The notes beneath the pieces are model-generated. The model had not been told where the DNA came from, searched no databases, and saw only the letters and a list, made by a program, of their open reading frames with translations. From NCBI GenBank assembly GCA_022578605.1, contig MU394095.1:62001-126000 (forward strand): a stretch of DNA of 64,000 nt, written 5' to 3'. The stretch's first letter is position 1; every line of letters starts with the position of its first letter. A program made the position numbers and the translations under genes. Positions 48,077 to 60,206 of this stretch are shown here, piece by piece. The DNA is from Camillea tinctor (lineage: Eukaryota > Ascomycota > Sordariomycetes > Xylariales > Xylariaceae).

Positions 48077-49050
48077 TCATCCTTTGTTAACCACCATCTC
48101 CTTGGGGACCCAGAGTCCGACGCAGCCCCCAACCAAGCCGAGCCACACAGTGAGGTAATCTTCTTTGGAGCAGTCGAAGCCAGCCATAGCGTCCCCGAGA
48201 AGACACGGATGGACGAAAAATGTCGGTACTCCAGTGACGGGATGATGCTGTACACTCCACATTAGCCATGAGGTAGAGGCAAATAAATACCCTAGTAAGA
48301 GAACACATAATTGACGTCTATAGTGCAGGCGAAAGACTTACATCGATTGAGATGGCACCAACGTACCCCTGGTTCCGAAGAGGTTGCTTGAATTGGTCTG
48401 GTACTAGGTGCCGGAAGACCGTGTCAATGTCGAGAGGTGATTCGTCGCTGGACAGATTATGTAGACTGAACCAGAGACATGGCGCACGATATGTCGGGTG
48501 AAGGTGTATCTCGTAATTGACGTAACCGGACTGGAAGGAGGGCCTGGATGATTGTCTAGGGAGAGCGTCCTAGGCGGAAGATATGTTTTAGTATACGAAA
48601 CAAGCGCGCGCAAGACTCGTAGTTATAACCTACTATGTCTAACTCTTCCCTCTCTATCATCATCTGATCCTCACCGTCTGTGTTTCTCTGCCGAGTATCG
48701 TATCTTTTCCTACCCTGTTGTGAACCGTGGTCTAGGCCTAGTTTGCCTATCTGTGAAGCTAGCTGTTGGTCGGCTATACTTTCACCCAGGGGTTTGCTGA
48801 TCTGCAAGAAGGTGAGCAGCCTACGATGGGCTTCGAAGGAAGTGTCGAGAGCATTATGGACGTTGAGTCTCCAGTCCTTTCTCAGGGAACCTAGAGTCGC
48901 CTGGCAGTATCTGCTGTCAAGGTAATGGCATGTCTCGGCGAACTCTTCGTCGGTTAGGTAGGGATAACATCGATATGTTGAACGATTATGGGTGGCGTTG
49001 GTCGATGTTGAAGTTGCAGTTGTAGCAGTGTTGGGAGAATCCACGTCCAT
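48077..49050 (-). CDS. ATG10: Autophagy E2-like enzyme Atg10
   Basis: Transfers Atg12 onto Atg5 to build the Atg12-Atg5-Atg16 complex of autophagosome formation. Exons 49050-48634, 48569-48342, 48247-48077; 816 nt, 271 aa. Exon 2 gives SGYVNYEIHLHPTYRAPCLW then FSLHNLSSDESPLDIDTVFR. Exon 3 gives HHPVTGVPTFFVHPCLLGDA, where the Cys of HPC (about residue 230) is the expected active-site cysteine, and ends YLTVWLGLVGGCVGLWVPKE. N-terminal part: LTDEEFAETCHYLDSRYCQA. The acceptor at 48248 (GTACAG) was chosen over an earlier AG because it restores ISIDHHPVTG. Intron 1 is 64 nt. Confidence 0.93.
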
Positions 49051-50510
49051 CTTGTCTCAAATACCACCCAGCTTATACCTTGATGCGTAGCGTTCAAGCC
49101 CAAGTCACATATAATAATGGGTAAGGGCATAAGGCATAAATGGCAACGCGATATCACCTGCTTAAGCGTTTTTCCTTCTTCACCTTCTGAAAATGTAGAG
49201 AGTTTAGGCGTACGAAATTAGGAGCTACTTACCTATCTCAGCACGTCGCCCACGTCAATACGCACGGGATCGCTTGGGTACTTAGTCTAAGTAAGTACAT
49301 ATTGTATCCATATTTACCTGTACTTATTAGTAGTAGTTTGCGGGCGTTTGGGGGCGTTGGCAGTTCTCGTTTGCTAGACACAAGGCCCGATGAGGGGCAG
49401 GTGGCAGATGGCAGGTGCGGCGGGGGTATACAAAGTTCATAGATAATATCGGTAAGTCGGAACTATAATTTCAGGCTAGGTACTTCCTGCACATACCTAG
49501 GTAATACATACCTAGGTAGTATATATCAATAATGTTTACATAGCCCATAGGCTTTGTAGAACGATTAGTATAATACGTAATGTAACGGTTCCCGGAAATA
49601 TCCATACTACTATGTACCTACCTATACTAGGTAGGTGCATACTTAGGTGCTGCCCACCCAATAGTTTTACCTACTATATTTTACCTTAAATTGGGTTTCT
49701 TCCTCTTCTATCTCTTGGAAAAAAAAAGAAAAGAAAAAAAAATCTAGCTGTCCTTTACTTTTACTCATTACTAACAATTCCCCCCTCACCTTACACTTCT
49801 TCTTCTTCTTCTGCTTCTTCTTTTTCTTTTTCTAGTAACCATTGATAATTGCGTACATGGTGTATAGCGTAGCAGGCGCATTTGAATATTATAATAGAAG
49901 ATAGCGTGTTTGTACCAATATAAGGAACACAAGGGAGAAGTGGAATGCTGTCAAGTACCAACAACTAATGGTGCTTCATTGGTGTAGGTACATACCTACC
50001 CACCTTCGCTTCACCTTGGTTTTATACCAGGTTGTAATTTATTTCTTTGTTGCTCATCCATCCTTTATGTTAACTTACTTGCCTACTTACACTCACTTCT
50101 TTCCACCCATCCTATCTAGGTCACTACATTCTGCTCTCTCCTCTTTCTACCCACGAACATACCTAGGACACCTTTATGATATTGATGGAATGCATCGATT
50201 TGTATAGGGAGTAAGTAGCATAACATATGTGTAAGGCTATGGGATGAGCATGCCACCTCGTTCGCCTTTACCTCCACCTCTTTAATTTTTTCTAGGTCAA
50301 CCATTTGCTTCTTGTTATCTTTATATTCCCTCCTTGATTCTTCTACTTTAAATCCAAGCGCCACCGAACTATCTGCCCCAAATTGCGACTTGCCAGCTCG
50401 CCGATAGCCACCATAGCTTCATCCTCCCTTGCTGGAGTGAACAGGTTGCCCAGGTACAAAGCGTACGTGGTACGGTGCAGGCTTGATGTGGTATCTGGCT
50501 TGCCTGCTCC
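49051..50510. other. Intergenic / mannosidase promoter
   Basis: ATG10 and mannosidase are divergent. Holds TACCTAGG motif clusters at 49490-49645, a TTC-rich tract at 49797-49835, and CT-rich leader sequence before the ATG. No gene seen. Confidence 0.55.
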
Positions 50511-52709
50511 ATGAACGTTCGCGACCCCTTCAATCTCCATCGGACGAGCGCCCTTTCTATTCTCAAAACTACTGCCTCGCGCGCAGCCGTTGATATAACT
50601 GAACGAGCTGTCGAGGCCGGTGTGACTGCTATTGAGAGGAGCAAGCAAATTGTCGACGAGCTTGACATGTCATTCTCCGTTCCTAAAAATGTCCCCTCCT
50701 TTACCAACCCCCAGCGTCTAGTGGAGGATCATATCTGGGGGAACACTGCCGTCACCGCCCGAGGCCCCAACAAAAACGCCGGACTGCTTGGTGGTGTACA
50801 GGACCGCTTCTTCGACAACCGCAATACCCTTCCTATGTACAAAGACAAGCCTTATGCCTATCCCGCCTCCCACCGTTCTAGGCCTCTCTGGCGGAGAAAG
50901 CGTACCTTTATCTTCGGCCTGCTGCTAGTCTTCCTCCTCTACTACTTTGGCGCATTTGGTCGGAACCATGATACGACTGATTCATCCACCCCAGCCTGGT
51001 CTTGGCTCAAATCCGGCTCCGGCTCCGAGCCAGTGGCGGATTGGTCTCAGCGAAGGGACCATGTTGTCGAGGCTTTTACCCTAAGTTTCGATTCTTACCA
51101 GCGATATGCTTGGGGTGCGTGTTCCGGGTCGTGCTTATCGTTTATTATACTATAGTGTGTCAGCTAACTTATCATCTGTTTTCTTCCATGACTAGGTTAT
51201 GACGAATTCCACCCTGTGTCGAAGAAGGGCCGTCAGATGGCACCCAAAGGAATGGGCTGGATCATTGTCGATGCTCTAGACACCATGATCCTGATGAATC
51301 TTACCTCCCGCTTAACTCACGCAAGGGAATGGATCTCCAATTCCCTGACTTACGATCAAGATCAAGATGTTAGTACCTTCGAGACTACCATTCGCATGTT
51401 AGGTGGCCTGCTTTCTGCCCATTATCTTTCAAACGAGTTTCCTGAACTAGCGCCGCTGGCCGAGGATGACCCGGGCGCGCCTGGAGAGGATCTCTATCTC
51501 GAAAAGGCGAAAGATCTAGCCGATAGGCTAGTCGTGGCTTTCGACTCACCTTCTGGTATCCCCTATGCGAGCGTTAACTTGGGCAAGTATGAGCCTCTCC
51601 CGGCTCACGACGAGGGCGGCGCATCGTCTACTGCCGAGACCACTACCCTGCAGCTCGAGTTTAAATATCTTGCGAAACTAACAGGCGAAAAATACTTTTG
51701 GGATAAGGTCGAGAAAGTGATGGAGGTGGTTGATGGCAACGGGGCCGAGGCTGGCTTAGTGCCCATTTATATCTATGCTACTGATGGCACCTTTAGGGGG
51801 CGCAACATCCGCCTAGGAAGCCGGGGGGATTCCTACTACGAATATCTAATCAAGCAATACCTACAAACAAATAAACAAGAACCTGTCTACCTGGAGATGT
51901 GGGACGAGACGCTACAAGGCGTCCGTGATCATCTTATCACCTATACGGAGCCTTCGAGGTTCACAATCATTGGCGAACGCCCCGACGGTCTGAGCGGGGC
52001 ACTATCGCCGAAGATGGATCACTTGGTCTGCTTCATGCCGGGGACGATTGCTCTTGGTGCCACGGGTGGATTGACTGAAGCGGAGGCTAAGAAGATGCCG
52101 ACCTGGACTCAGAAGAGCGAGGCTGATATGCAGCTGGCAAGAGAGCTGATGCAAACCTGTTGGGGAATGTATAAGTGGATGGCAACGGGATTGGCAGCTG
52201 AGATTACATATTTCAAGATTGCCAACCCGCCTCTGCCTGAATCGGCGCCACACCAGGCACCCCTGGACTTTGACGAAGCTCCGGATGCTGTGTGGAGGAA
52301 AGACTACGATGTCCACGCGATGGACGTACACAACCTGCAGCGGCCTGAGACAGTGGAGAGCCTATTTTACATGTGGCGGATCACAGGTGATGTCACATAT
52401 CGTGAGTGGGGATGGGAGATGTTCAAGTCATTCATGAATCATACGGCAGTTGAGGACGGTGGCGGATTTTCAAGCTTGTCGAATGCGAATAAGATACCGC
52501 CGGTACTGCGTGATAACATGGAGAGCTTCTGGTTAGCGGAAACATTGAAATATTTTTACCTACTCTTCTCACCAACCGATCTCCTCCCTTTAGACAAGAT
52601 TGTCATCAATACGGAGGCACACCCCTTACCGCGGTTCGATATGGGCCAGCTCTTTTCGACTGGGTGGAAGCGAAAACCGAGAGACGCCAACGGGAAGATC
52701 ATCAAATAA
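50511..52709 (+). CDS. MNS1: Class I alpha-1,2-mannosidase (GH47), type II membrane
   Basis: Trims alpha-1,2-linked mannose from N-glycans in the ER or Golgi; calcium dependent. Exons 50511-51114 and 51196-52709; 2118 nt, 705 aa. A cytosolic tail of ~125 residues is followed by one membrane anchor (TFIFGLLLVFLLYYFGAF), then the lumenal (alpha/alpha)7 barrel. GH47 markers: WIIVDALDTMILM, TFETTIRMLGGLLSAHYL, GSRGDSYYEYLIKQYLQT, KMDHLVCFMPGTIALGA, TCWGMYKWMATGL (the two Cys are the conserved disulfide), RPETVESLFYMWRITGD, DNMESFWLAETLKYFYLLFS, and NTEAHPL with the calcium-binding Thr. ER versus Golgi form is not decided; the long tail is unusual for ER Mns1. Confidence 0.93.
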
Positions 52710-53699
52710 AATGGTTAAAAAGTACCTAGGTAAACAGGCGTCGATGCAATTGGTTTTGGTGGATGCACGTTGTTGGTTGTATATCTACGCTCGGTTGATA
52801 TAAAGCTAGCATTCTGGTAGAGATGGGCTCGGTTTAGAACCATGTAAAAGCTTCGCTACTGTATACGCTAGATATTCTGATGTTATTAAAGTTTTTAAGT
52901 AAATAAATAAAGAAGAGAGAGAAAGAGAGAAAGAGAGAAAGGCAGAAGTAACGGCCAGAGTTGGCAAGGTATCACGATTTATCATTAGCCCCTAGTTTGC
53001 TTGTGAAGACGACGACAAACGATTAAGGAAGAAAAGGTGGAGTGATAACATTGGCGTGACCCGAGCCTATGGTGCGGTACCTATCATGAAGTAGGGCTGG
53101 TAGGCTAATAAGTGCTTAACCTGCATAGTAGGTTAAAGGTATAAATTACCTAGGCCACGTACATACATCGCTGTATGTATGTACTATGTATGTATGTACT
53201 ATGTATGTATGTAGGTACATAGGGTAATAGGTCACATGTATGCAAGAAGTAAGATACACACATGTACTGGGTAGTATATTTACCTTCCTTAGCGGGGGAG
53301 GAGTCCCTACCCAGGTACCCAGTAGGTACGTATAAATAAGCAGGTGTTACCTATTTCGGATCCTTATCTCTAGGTTAGTAGTGATGAATGATAAGCGTAG
53401 GATGCCATCGACCTCGTCCCATCCTCCCTCTCCTCCCGTCTCTCTCCCACTACCATCCATCTTTCCCACAACAGCTCTTGTGCCAAGAGCAAGCGGCAAC
53501 TCATGGTCTCGGTGTAGGTATCATTTAGCCAATCGAGCACGCCATTGCTCAACACGAACCTCAACCTCAGAAACAAACCTCAAAACGAACATATCGCTCG
53601 CTACACGTGCCGACGACCGCACTTACATCGTCCTTTTCCTGGTGCGCAACGTTCTCTCGCCCGCCCTCGAGGCGGATCATATGCCACATATCACCCACC
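52710..53699. other. Intergenic with simple repeats
   Basis: Between mannosidase and permease, same strand. Has a GA-rich microsatellite at about 52911-52941 and a 15-bp GTATGTATGTACTAT tandem repeat at 53173-53213. The last ~300 bases are a CT-rich leader. Confidence 0.6.
53173..53213 (+). repeat. 15-bp tandem repeat, about 2.7 units
   Basis: Units of GTATGTATGTACTAT in tandem within promoter DNA. Confidence 0.75.
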
Positions 53700-55757
53700 A
53701 TGCCGCCCCCGTACAGTAGTCGCGATATTGAGATGAACACCATCTTCACTATCAAGGAGGATTCGCTTGCCCCAGGAAGCAGTTATACTATGCGCGAACC
53801 TCAGTACGAAGAGACAGTGCCACCGCGCTTTTTCGATCGTCTAGTTGACGGCTTTCGTCGCGATCCGAACCAGCATGTTACCCCGAAGAACCCGCTAGAC
53901 GAAATCGCTGCTGCCGAGGCCGCCGAAGCCGCCCAGCTACGCAGGCCCTTCCTACCCCGGAGGGGCTCGCAATCTCATTACTACGATGTGCGCCTGGCTA
54001 ATCTACAGACGGCGCAGTCGCATCTCGCTAGGAAGCTCAAGGGCCGCCATTTACAGATGATTGCCATTGGTGGTTCTATAGGTACCGGTTTGTTCGTCGC
54101 TTCGGGCCGCGCTCTTGAGACTGGAGGTCCAGCTTCTATCTTATTAGCTTATCTTTTTGTTGGCTTCATGTTATACTGCACTGTCCAGGCTTTGGGGGAG
54201 TTGGCCGTCTCCTTTCCCGTAGCCGGCTCCTTCTCTGCTTATTCGACACGGTTTCTTGATCCCTCGTGGGGGTTTGCTATGGGCTGGAAGTAAGTCTATC
54301 TCAATCTCCCACCTCTCCTCCTCCTTCTCCCCCCCCCCCCTTCTCATATCATATTTTCCCACCAGCTATCTATCTTGAATCGACCGGGTTTGGCTAAATG
54401 GACCCGATGTCTTAGTTATGCCCTACAATGGCTTGTCGCTCTGCCTCTTGAAGTAATTGCCGCCTCTATAACTATCACATACTGGAATCCGAATATAAAT
54501 AAGGCCATATTTGTTACGATCTTCTTGATTGCAGTTGTCGTTATCAACCTATTTGGTGTTAAAGGGTATGGTGAGGCAGAATTTGTCTTTGCAATCATTA
54601 AGGTCATCGCCGTCATTGGTTTCATGTAAGACAGTCCCTCCCTCCGCTTCCTAGTCTCTATTCACTAGTACCCTAAATGTGCTAACTTCTCCTGAAGTCT
54701 GCTCGGTATCGTTCTAAACATAGGGGGTGTGCCTGAAGGCGGGTATATCGGGGGTCTCTATTGGAGAGATCCCGGTGCATTCCATAATGGCTTTAAAGGT
54801 TTATGCAGTGTATTTGTTACCGCTGCCTTCGCCTTTGCGGGTACCGAACTGGTCGGTTTAGCTGCTGCTGAGACGGCAAACCCGCGCAAGTCGCTTCCTA
54901 CGGCTATCAAGCAGGTCTTCTGGCGTATAACGCTTTTTTATATTGTCGCCTTGACCCTAATCGGGCTCTTGGTGCCGTACGATGACAAGCGCCTCCTCCT
55001 TTCTGACTCGAGCCCAGCCGTAGCATCCCCGTTTGTTATTGCTATTGAGAATGCCGGTATCGAGGTCCTACCGTCTGTGATGAACGTCGTGATCCTCATT
55101 GCCGTGCTTTCAGTAGGAAACTCGTCCGTATTCGGATCCTCGCGGACTCTAGCCGCATTGGCAGATCAAAATCAAGCACCCCGGATATTGTCCTACATAG
55201 ACCGCCGTGGCCGCCCGCTAGTATCTATTCTTGTCGCCTCGTCGGTGGGCCTCATTGCCTACCTAGCCGACCTTAATGACCAAGGCGAAGTTCTTGACTG
55301 GCTCGTTGCCATCTCTGGTCTCTCATCCATTTTCACATGGGCATCTATCTGCCTAGCGCATATCCGATTCCGGCAGGCATGGGCACGCAAAGGCCATAGT
55401 GTGCGGGAGCTCGCCTTCCGGTCACAGGTGGGAGTGCTGGGGTCGTGGCTCGGCTTTGTCTTTAACATCCTCGTGCTTATAGCCCAGTTCTGGGTCGGCG
55501 CGTGGCCTGTCGGCTTTGAGCATATGTCGTCCGCCGAGCTGGCCAAAAGTTTCTTCCTCGTCTACCTCGCCGCTCCCGTTGTCATCATCTTCTACGTCAC
55601 CCACCGCTTCTTCCACAAAACCTCGGTAATACGCATCGCCGATATGGATATTGATACGGGACGCCGCGACTTCAACCTGCCTATCCTGCTCGCGCAAGAA
55701 AACGAGGAGAGGAGAGGTTGGCCGAGATGGAAGAAAGTGTACAGATTTTTGTGCTAG
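53700..55757 (+). CDS. Amino acid permease (APC superfamily, YAT family, Gap1-like)
   Basis: Proton-coupled plasma-membrane uptake of amino acids. Exons 53700-54289, 54416-54625, 54698-55757; 1860 nt, 619 aa. A cytosolic N-tail (~105 residues, with Lys and Ser for regulation) is followed by twelve membrane segments. Signature: KGRHLQMIAIGGSIGTGLFV, ELAVSFPVAGSFSAYSTRFL, NYALQWLVALPLEVIAASIT, AFAFAGTELVGLAAAETANP and SSIFTWASICLAHIRFRQAW. The first intron (126 nt) skips a nearer CAG at 54364 and uses GTCTTAG at 54415, which alone joins GWN to YALQW in frame. The first ATG with the right frame is 53700 (ACCATGC). Substrate range cannot be told. Confidence 0.93.
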
Positions 55758-56818
55758 TATTGATTAGAGTCGTTATGACGGCCCCCCTTTCTTAAAATCG
55801 TGATCACGCCCTCTTATTTTGATCTTGTTAGAGGGGGGAGTTATTAAGGGTTGTGTTATTACTTATTGGGAAATATTAGATGTTGGGTTTTGTTAATGAA
55901 TGAAGTGTGAGATATTAAGGAAAGGAAGTTATGGGTGAGAATTCATGGAGAACAGGATTTTTGCTTGGAATATGTAGAGATGGGTATGGTAAATGATAAA
56001 CTATGAATTGTTCGTTGGTATTTGACTGATTCGAGACTTTCAACCTACTACTTACTACCTGAACCATCTTCTCAAGGGCGGGTGATGAGACTAGGTTTTT
56101 TTCTTCTAGGTTAATTAAAAAGACTGAGGCCATTATTGCTTTTCTTTCTTCTCGTGTAGACATATATACATTAAAGGAAACGAAACCACAAACAAAAAAA
56201 AATACAGCAATCAGACAACGAACTCTGGGCATTTTCCTGCTCCCGAATGAACGAAAACTCTTGGCTTCAAAATTATTGAAACATACAAATGAAGAAAGCC
56301 ACGAGTAAGAAAAAAAAAAAAGGACATCTCACAGTACGGATCCTGAAAACACAGGCAAAAAGCACAACCACTTTACAAAACATCTGGTGTAATCAATCAA
56401 GGGATTGAAAAAAAAGGTACAAGTGTAAGTCATTACCATTACCCTATTTCTCCCCTTCCTCCAAATGACTCTCGATTAAGAGCCTACCCGTACTGTATAT
56501 ATGTACGTTTCTAAATCGGGTATACCCGGGAATACCTGGGGTACAGAGAATAGAGTCTACTCCTATTGCTCTCGATGGTAGTAGGTTGGTAAGATCCTAA
56601 TCGTCAAGCGGACGAGCGCCAAGAATGCTGTCTTGCTCGATACCCGAACAGGACGCCAGAGACAAATTAAGAAAAAAGAAAGAAAAAAAGAAAAAGCCTC
56701 TGCTTGGTATTCATGATTCATAGCCCATCATTACAGGAAAGGATTGTCTTGTTTGCTGATTAGCGGTGAATTTATTTTCCTGTCATCTCAGCATATGATT
56801 CCATTTCCCCTCGTGGTT
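55758..56818. other. Intergenic between convergent genes
   Basis: 3' UTR space of the permease and the NTF2-like gene. AT-rich, with A runs near 56195, 56310 and 56680. No gene seen. Confidence 0.6.
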
Positions 56819-58537
56819 CTAGAAGTCCCAGTTGAAGCTGGACTTTGCTGCGGACTTTCTAGTGGGGGCAGGTTTGGCGGCTGGAGTACCGTCATCCTCA
56901 CCAAAAAGCCAATCTCGGTTAGATCCCTTGCCGCCACCCATACCATCACCACCGATGGCTATGCCCCGATCGTCGCCTGATTTGATGCCGTTTTTTGACG
57001 GTAGGGGTTGGTTCTCCTTTTGTATAGGGGATTCGTCGTAGGAGGACCAATTGGCGTCCATCATCTTAACTACCTTTTTACGGTCATCACCAACACGAAC
57101 CTGCGACTGTGGTTTCTGAGTAGGAGAGTCATCGGTCATGTCCCAATGCGACTCAAAATCGCGACCCCGGTCCTTGAGATTCGTGATGGCACCAAGGGGT
57201 TGTGGGCCCCCCACAGGAGTCGTAGCATTTCCGTCTTCATCATATAGGTTATTTTTATACAAACCTAGGCCATTGTTATGCGTGGCTCCACGGGGACGCG
57301 CAGGGCGAGGTTGGCCCTTCGGGGTGCCATCATCGACGAATTCAAAATGTGGTTCGGCATCGCGGCGTGGCTTGGCCGGTGCAGGCTTACGTGCAGGAGT
57401 CTCCTGAATCTCATCATCTTCGGCTCCCCAATGACGGACATTTTGACTGCGCATAAGCTTGGATGGTTGAGCCTTCTGTGGAGTAACAAAATCGTCAAAT
57501 GACCATTGACTGGAATGCTTAGTCTTCTGTGGAGTTGGATCCCCCGCAACTGGGGCATCCTGGGGATCGGATCCATCGGCAAAGTCAAAATGGTTATATT
57601 TCTTGGGGTTAGGGTGGTAAAAGCTTTTCCTGTTGTCGGGAGCCTGCACTTCCTCCTCCTCTTCTTCTTCCGCTTCAAATAGGCGACTAGGCTGGAAGTT
57701 CTTCCCAGAGCCGGCCTTAGGAGCAACGGCTTTGCTCGGAGACTGGGATCGCTCGCGGCCAGCACTAGGAGAAGCAGGCGCATCGACTGGCTCGTCACCT
57801 AGGATCTCGGTAAAGTCGCGTTGTCGCGGACGAGCGCCCCCCTTGGGGGAAATGACGGATGAAATGTCAGGTTCAGCCTCCTCGCGAGGCGCAAACAAGG
57901 AGAGAGAAGCATGTGGATCGCGCAGGATGTTGTTCGAGTTTCCACGAGAGCGAGAAGCGAAGTCATCTGAGGCTTGACTCGTGGCCGCCTCGTTCGAAGA
58001 CTTAACACAGCTCTCAATCAACTTGATCTGTTCTTTGCTGTCGCGGATAGGCCAGTTGCGACCCGTTTTGCCGATTATGTCGAGCTGCTTGAGAAGAGAA
58101 CCTTGGTCCCATGTCCTACGAATCTGCTGGATCTTGCCGTGGCCATCGAACGTAACAATATGAATCTGGGTGTAGCAGACAAGTTAGCACCAAAGAAATT
58201 ATAACAAAACGGGATCTAAACGACATACTACTGGAAGATAGACAACGCGATCGGCCAGGAAGTTGTCGTCCATGCCAGGCAGGTAAGGACCGCCACTGGT
58301 GACGAATTCAAGCACTGTATCAACCTCAGCAGCAAGAGCATTTGGCCCCTCGATTACACTGAGGAATTCTTCCTTCTCCTTCTTAATTTGGTTGCGCGTG
58401 GTATGAAGGTGCTTGATGATATCGGTGGCACCTCGGTAGCCGGTAGTGGTGGTGACATAATGGAGAGTAGCATCATCAGCGAGATGGGATGAGTTCGGCG
58501 CAGCAAGAAACTGCTTGTATGCAGCGGCCAACGTCAT
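56819..58537 (-). CDS. NTF2-like domain protein with long disordered tail
   Basis: 551 aa; exons 58537-58229 and 58165-56819 (63-nt intron with GCTAACTTG branch site). The N-terminal ~165 residues (MTLAAAYKQFLAAPNSSHLA; DRVVYLPVIHIVTFDGHGKI) look like an NTF2/SnoaL fold. The rest is disordered and charged, with repeated short motifs of the form hydrophobic-DD-x-TP or SPxQK: WSFDDFVTPQKAQ, HFEFVDDGTPKG, WDMTDDSPTQKP, WSSYDESPIQKEN and WLFGEDDGTPAAK. The end is FNWDF. These recurring aromatic-acidic units suggest a multivalent binding tail. It is a conserved fungal protein of unknown function; I do not assign a role. Confidence 0.82.
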
Positions 58538-59968
58538 GGTGTGGAAGACGTGCTGACGTTTGGCTGTTTGCTAGATAGATCAGGTATCTTAACTACGAAG
58601 TTATATGATCTGCCTAGGATATCGCGATAGAAAGTGTCGCGAGATATCAATGAATGATGCAATCGCAAAGGCAAGTTATATGGAGTGGTGAAGAGTGCAA
58701 TAAAAAATGGCGATGGTGTGGAGGGGGGAAAGGAAGAGATAAATGTGAGGTGAGGGTTAGAATCAGAGAGAAAAAAAGAACAAAAAAAAAAAAAAGACAG
58801 GTGCGATGTTTTGACGTTTTGGACCGGCAGGAAGAGTTAGAGATAGATGTTATTATTAAAGGTACTTCCCACCCTACCATGTCGTGTAGGCATTGCTGTG
58901 CCTACCTAATAGGTACGCGAACATTATGGGAGTCCACGTGAGATTTACGTGTATCACCAAGGTACATCAATCCCTTGATAAGTAATAATAATAATAACAC
59001 GCATCTCTGTTTACCTTCACAAGGGCATCCATGCTCTTTCTTACACACCACCTCTTTCCTCTTTAGGTGCTAACTACGATTATATCTACACTAGCATGTG
59101 TGTAGTTCAATGTTGCGATGCTACATGTGTATGTAGTATAAGTGATCGATCTGCCCCCATATTTTAGATATTATACTAATCGCTGTATATGGCAACGCAC
59201 ATGGATAGATCTTATAATATACGGACGTTCCCATATATAAATATATGACTGATCAACCTACCTGCCTACGTAGACCTATGAACACCTCGTATACCTCATG
59301 TAGTTCTACTAGGCCACAAGTCTAAATTTGTAACGCATTTTCCTTGATATCGCATCAAACTGTCATTTTTAAGATGTCTCTTATAACTTGCTTGTATACG
59401 TAAAAGGAATAGCTTCGTGCAATAATAAGGGGAAATGAATGGGTAGGCTCAAGGTTGGTGTCAATTAGAGGATCATGGAGGGGTTCAAGGGCCCCACGGT
59501 AGCTTTTATAGTGTGCTACTGGGGCTAAGCACTATATAATGTTCCGCATGCACATCGTTTGCAAACGCAAATGCAAATGTAGTGAACTTAGATCCATACG
59601 TACTTTACACCACGCGCATGCATGTACTACTACATCAGTTGGAATTATATATAAAATTGCCTCCTGTGGCGTTGATTCATGCAACGGATCAAGTGAACTA
59701 GTATTCTTTTTCACTAGGTTGGGTTACTCCCCTTCCCCATTTCTAGGCTGCGAAATGCAGACGTGCATTGGAATATTTATTCATAAGCGGTCATCGCATC
59801 AATCGTTTATCATACATATGCATATTGGTCTGTTTTGTAGGTAGGTAGGCTACGTATATCTTGTTATGAAGTACATCTACATAATACCTAGTTGGATTTA
59901 TCGTAGATACTGCCGCAGTAGGTACGTGCATAGGTGCCTGCATGTACCTAGTTATATAGCGTACCTAC
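58538..59968. other. Intergenic
   Basis: Promoter of the NTF2-like gene, then AT-rich DNA with scattered CTACCTA motifs. No gene or RNA recognised. Confidence 0.55.
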
Positions 59969-60206
59969 CAGGCGGACGTCAAAAAACACCCCACACTCAC
60001 TGAACCAAGTATGTTTTTAATTCAAATAACAGCAGCTAGATAATTATATTGACTAATAACTTTAAAATAAATGTTTAGGTTAATTAACGGCTTCTCTTTT
60101 CTATCATGTTTTTATTTTATTTTCTGTGGAAAAATTCGTGCTCAAAATGGTTGTAAAAGTTTATGGCTGCAAATATGAGTGTGAAATGTTTTTTGACGTC
60201 CGCCTG
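59969..60206. mobile_element. MITE (238 bp) with perfect 20-bp terminal inverted repeats
   Basis: Left end CAGGCGGACGTCAAAAAACA (59969-59988); the right end (60187-60206) is its exact reverse complement. With a few mismatches the match continues to about 31 bp (shared ACACTCA). Direct repeats CCTAC flank it at 59964-59968 and 60207-60211, a possible target-site duplication. The inside is AT-rich and has no open frame, so it is non-autonomous. The superfamily is not certain; a TA target (Tc1/mariner type) is also possible. Confidence 0.85.
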
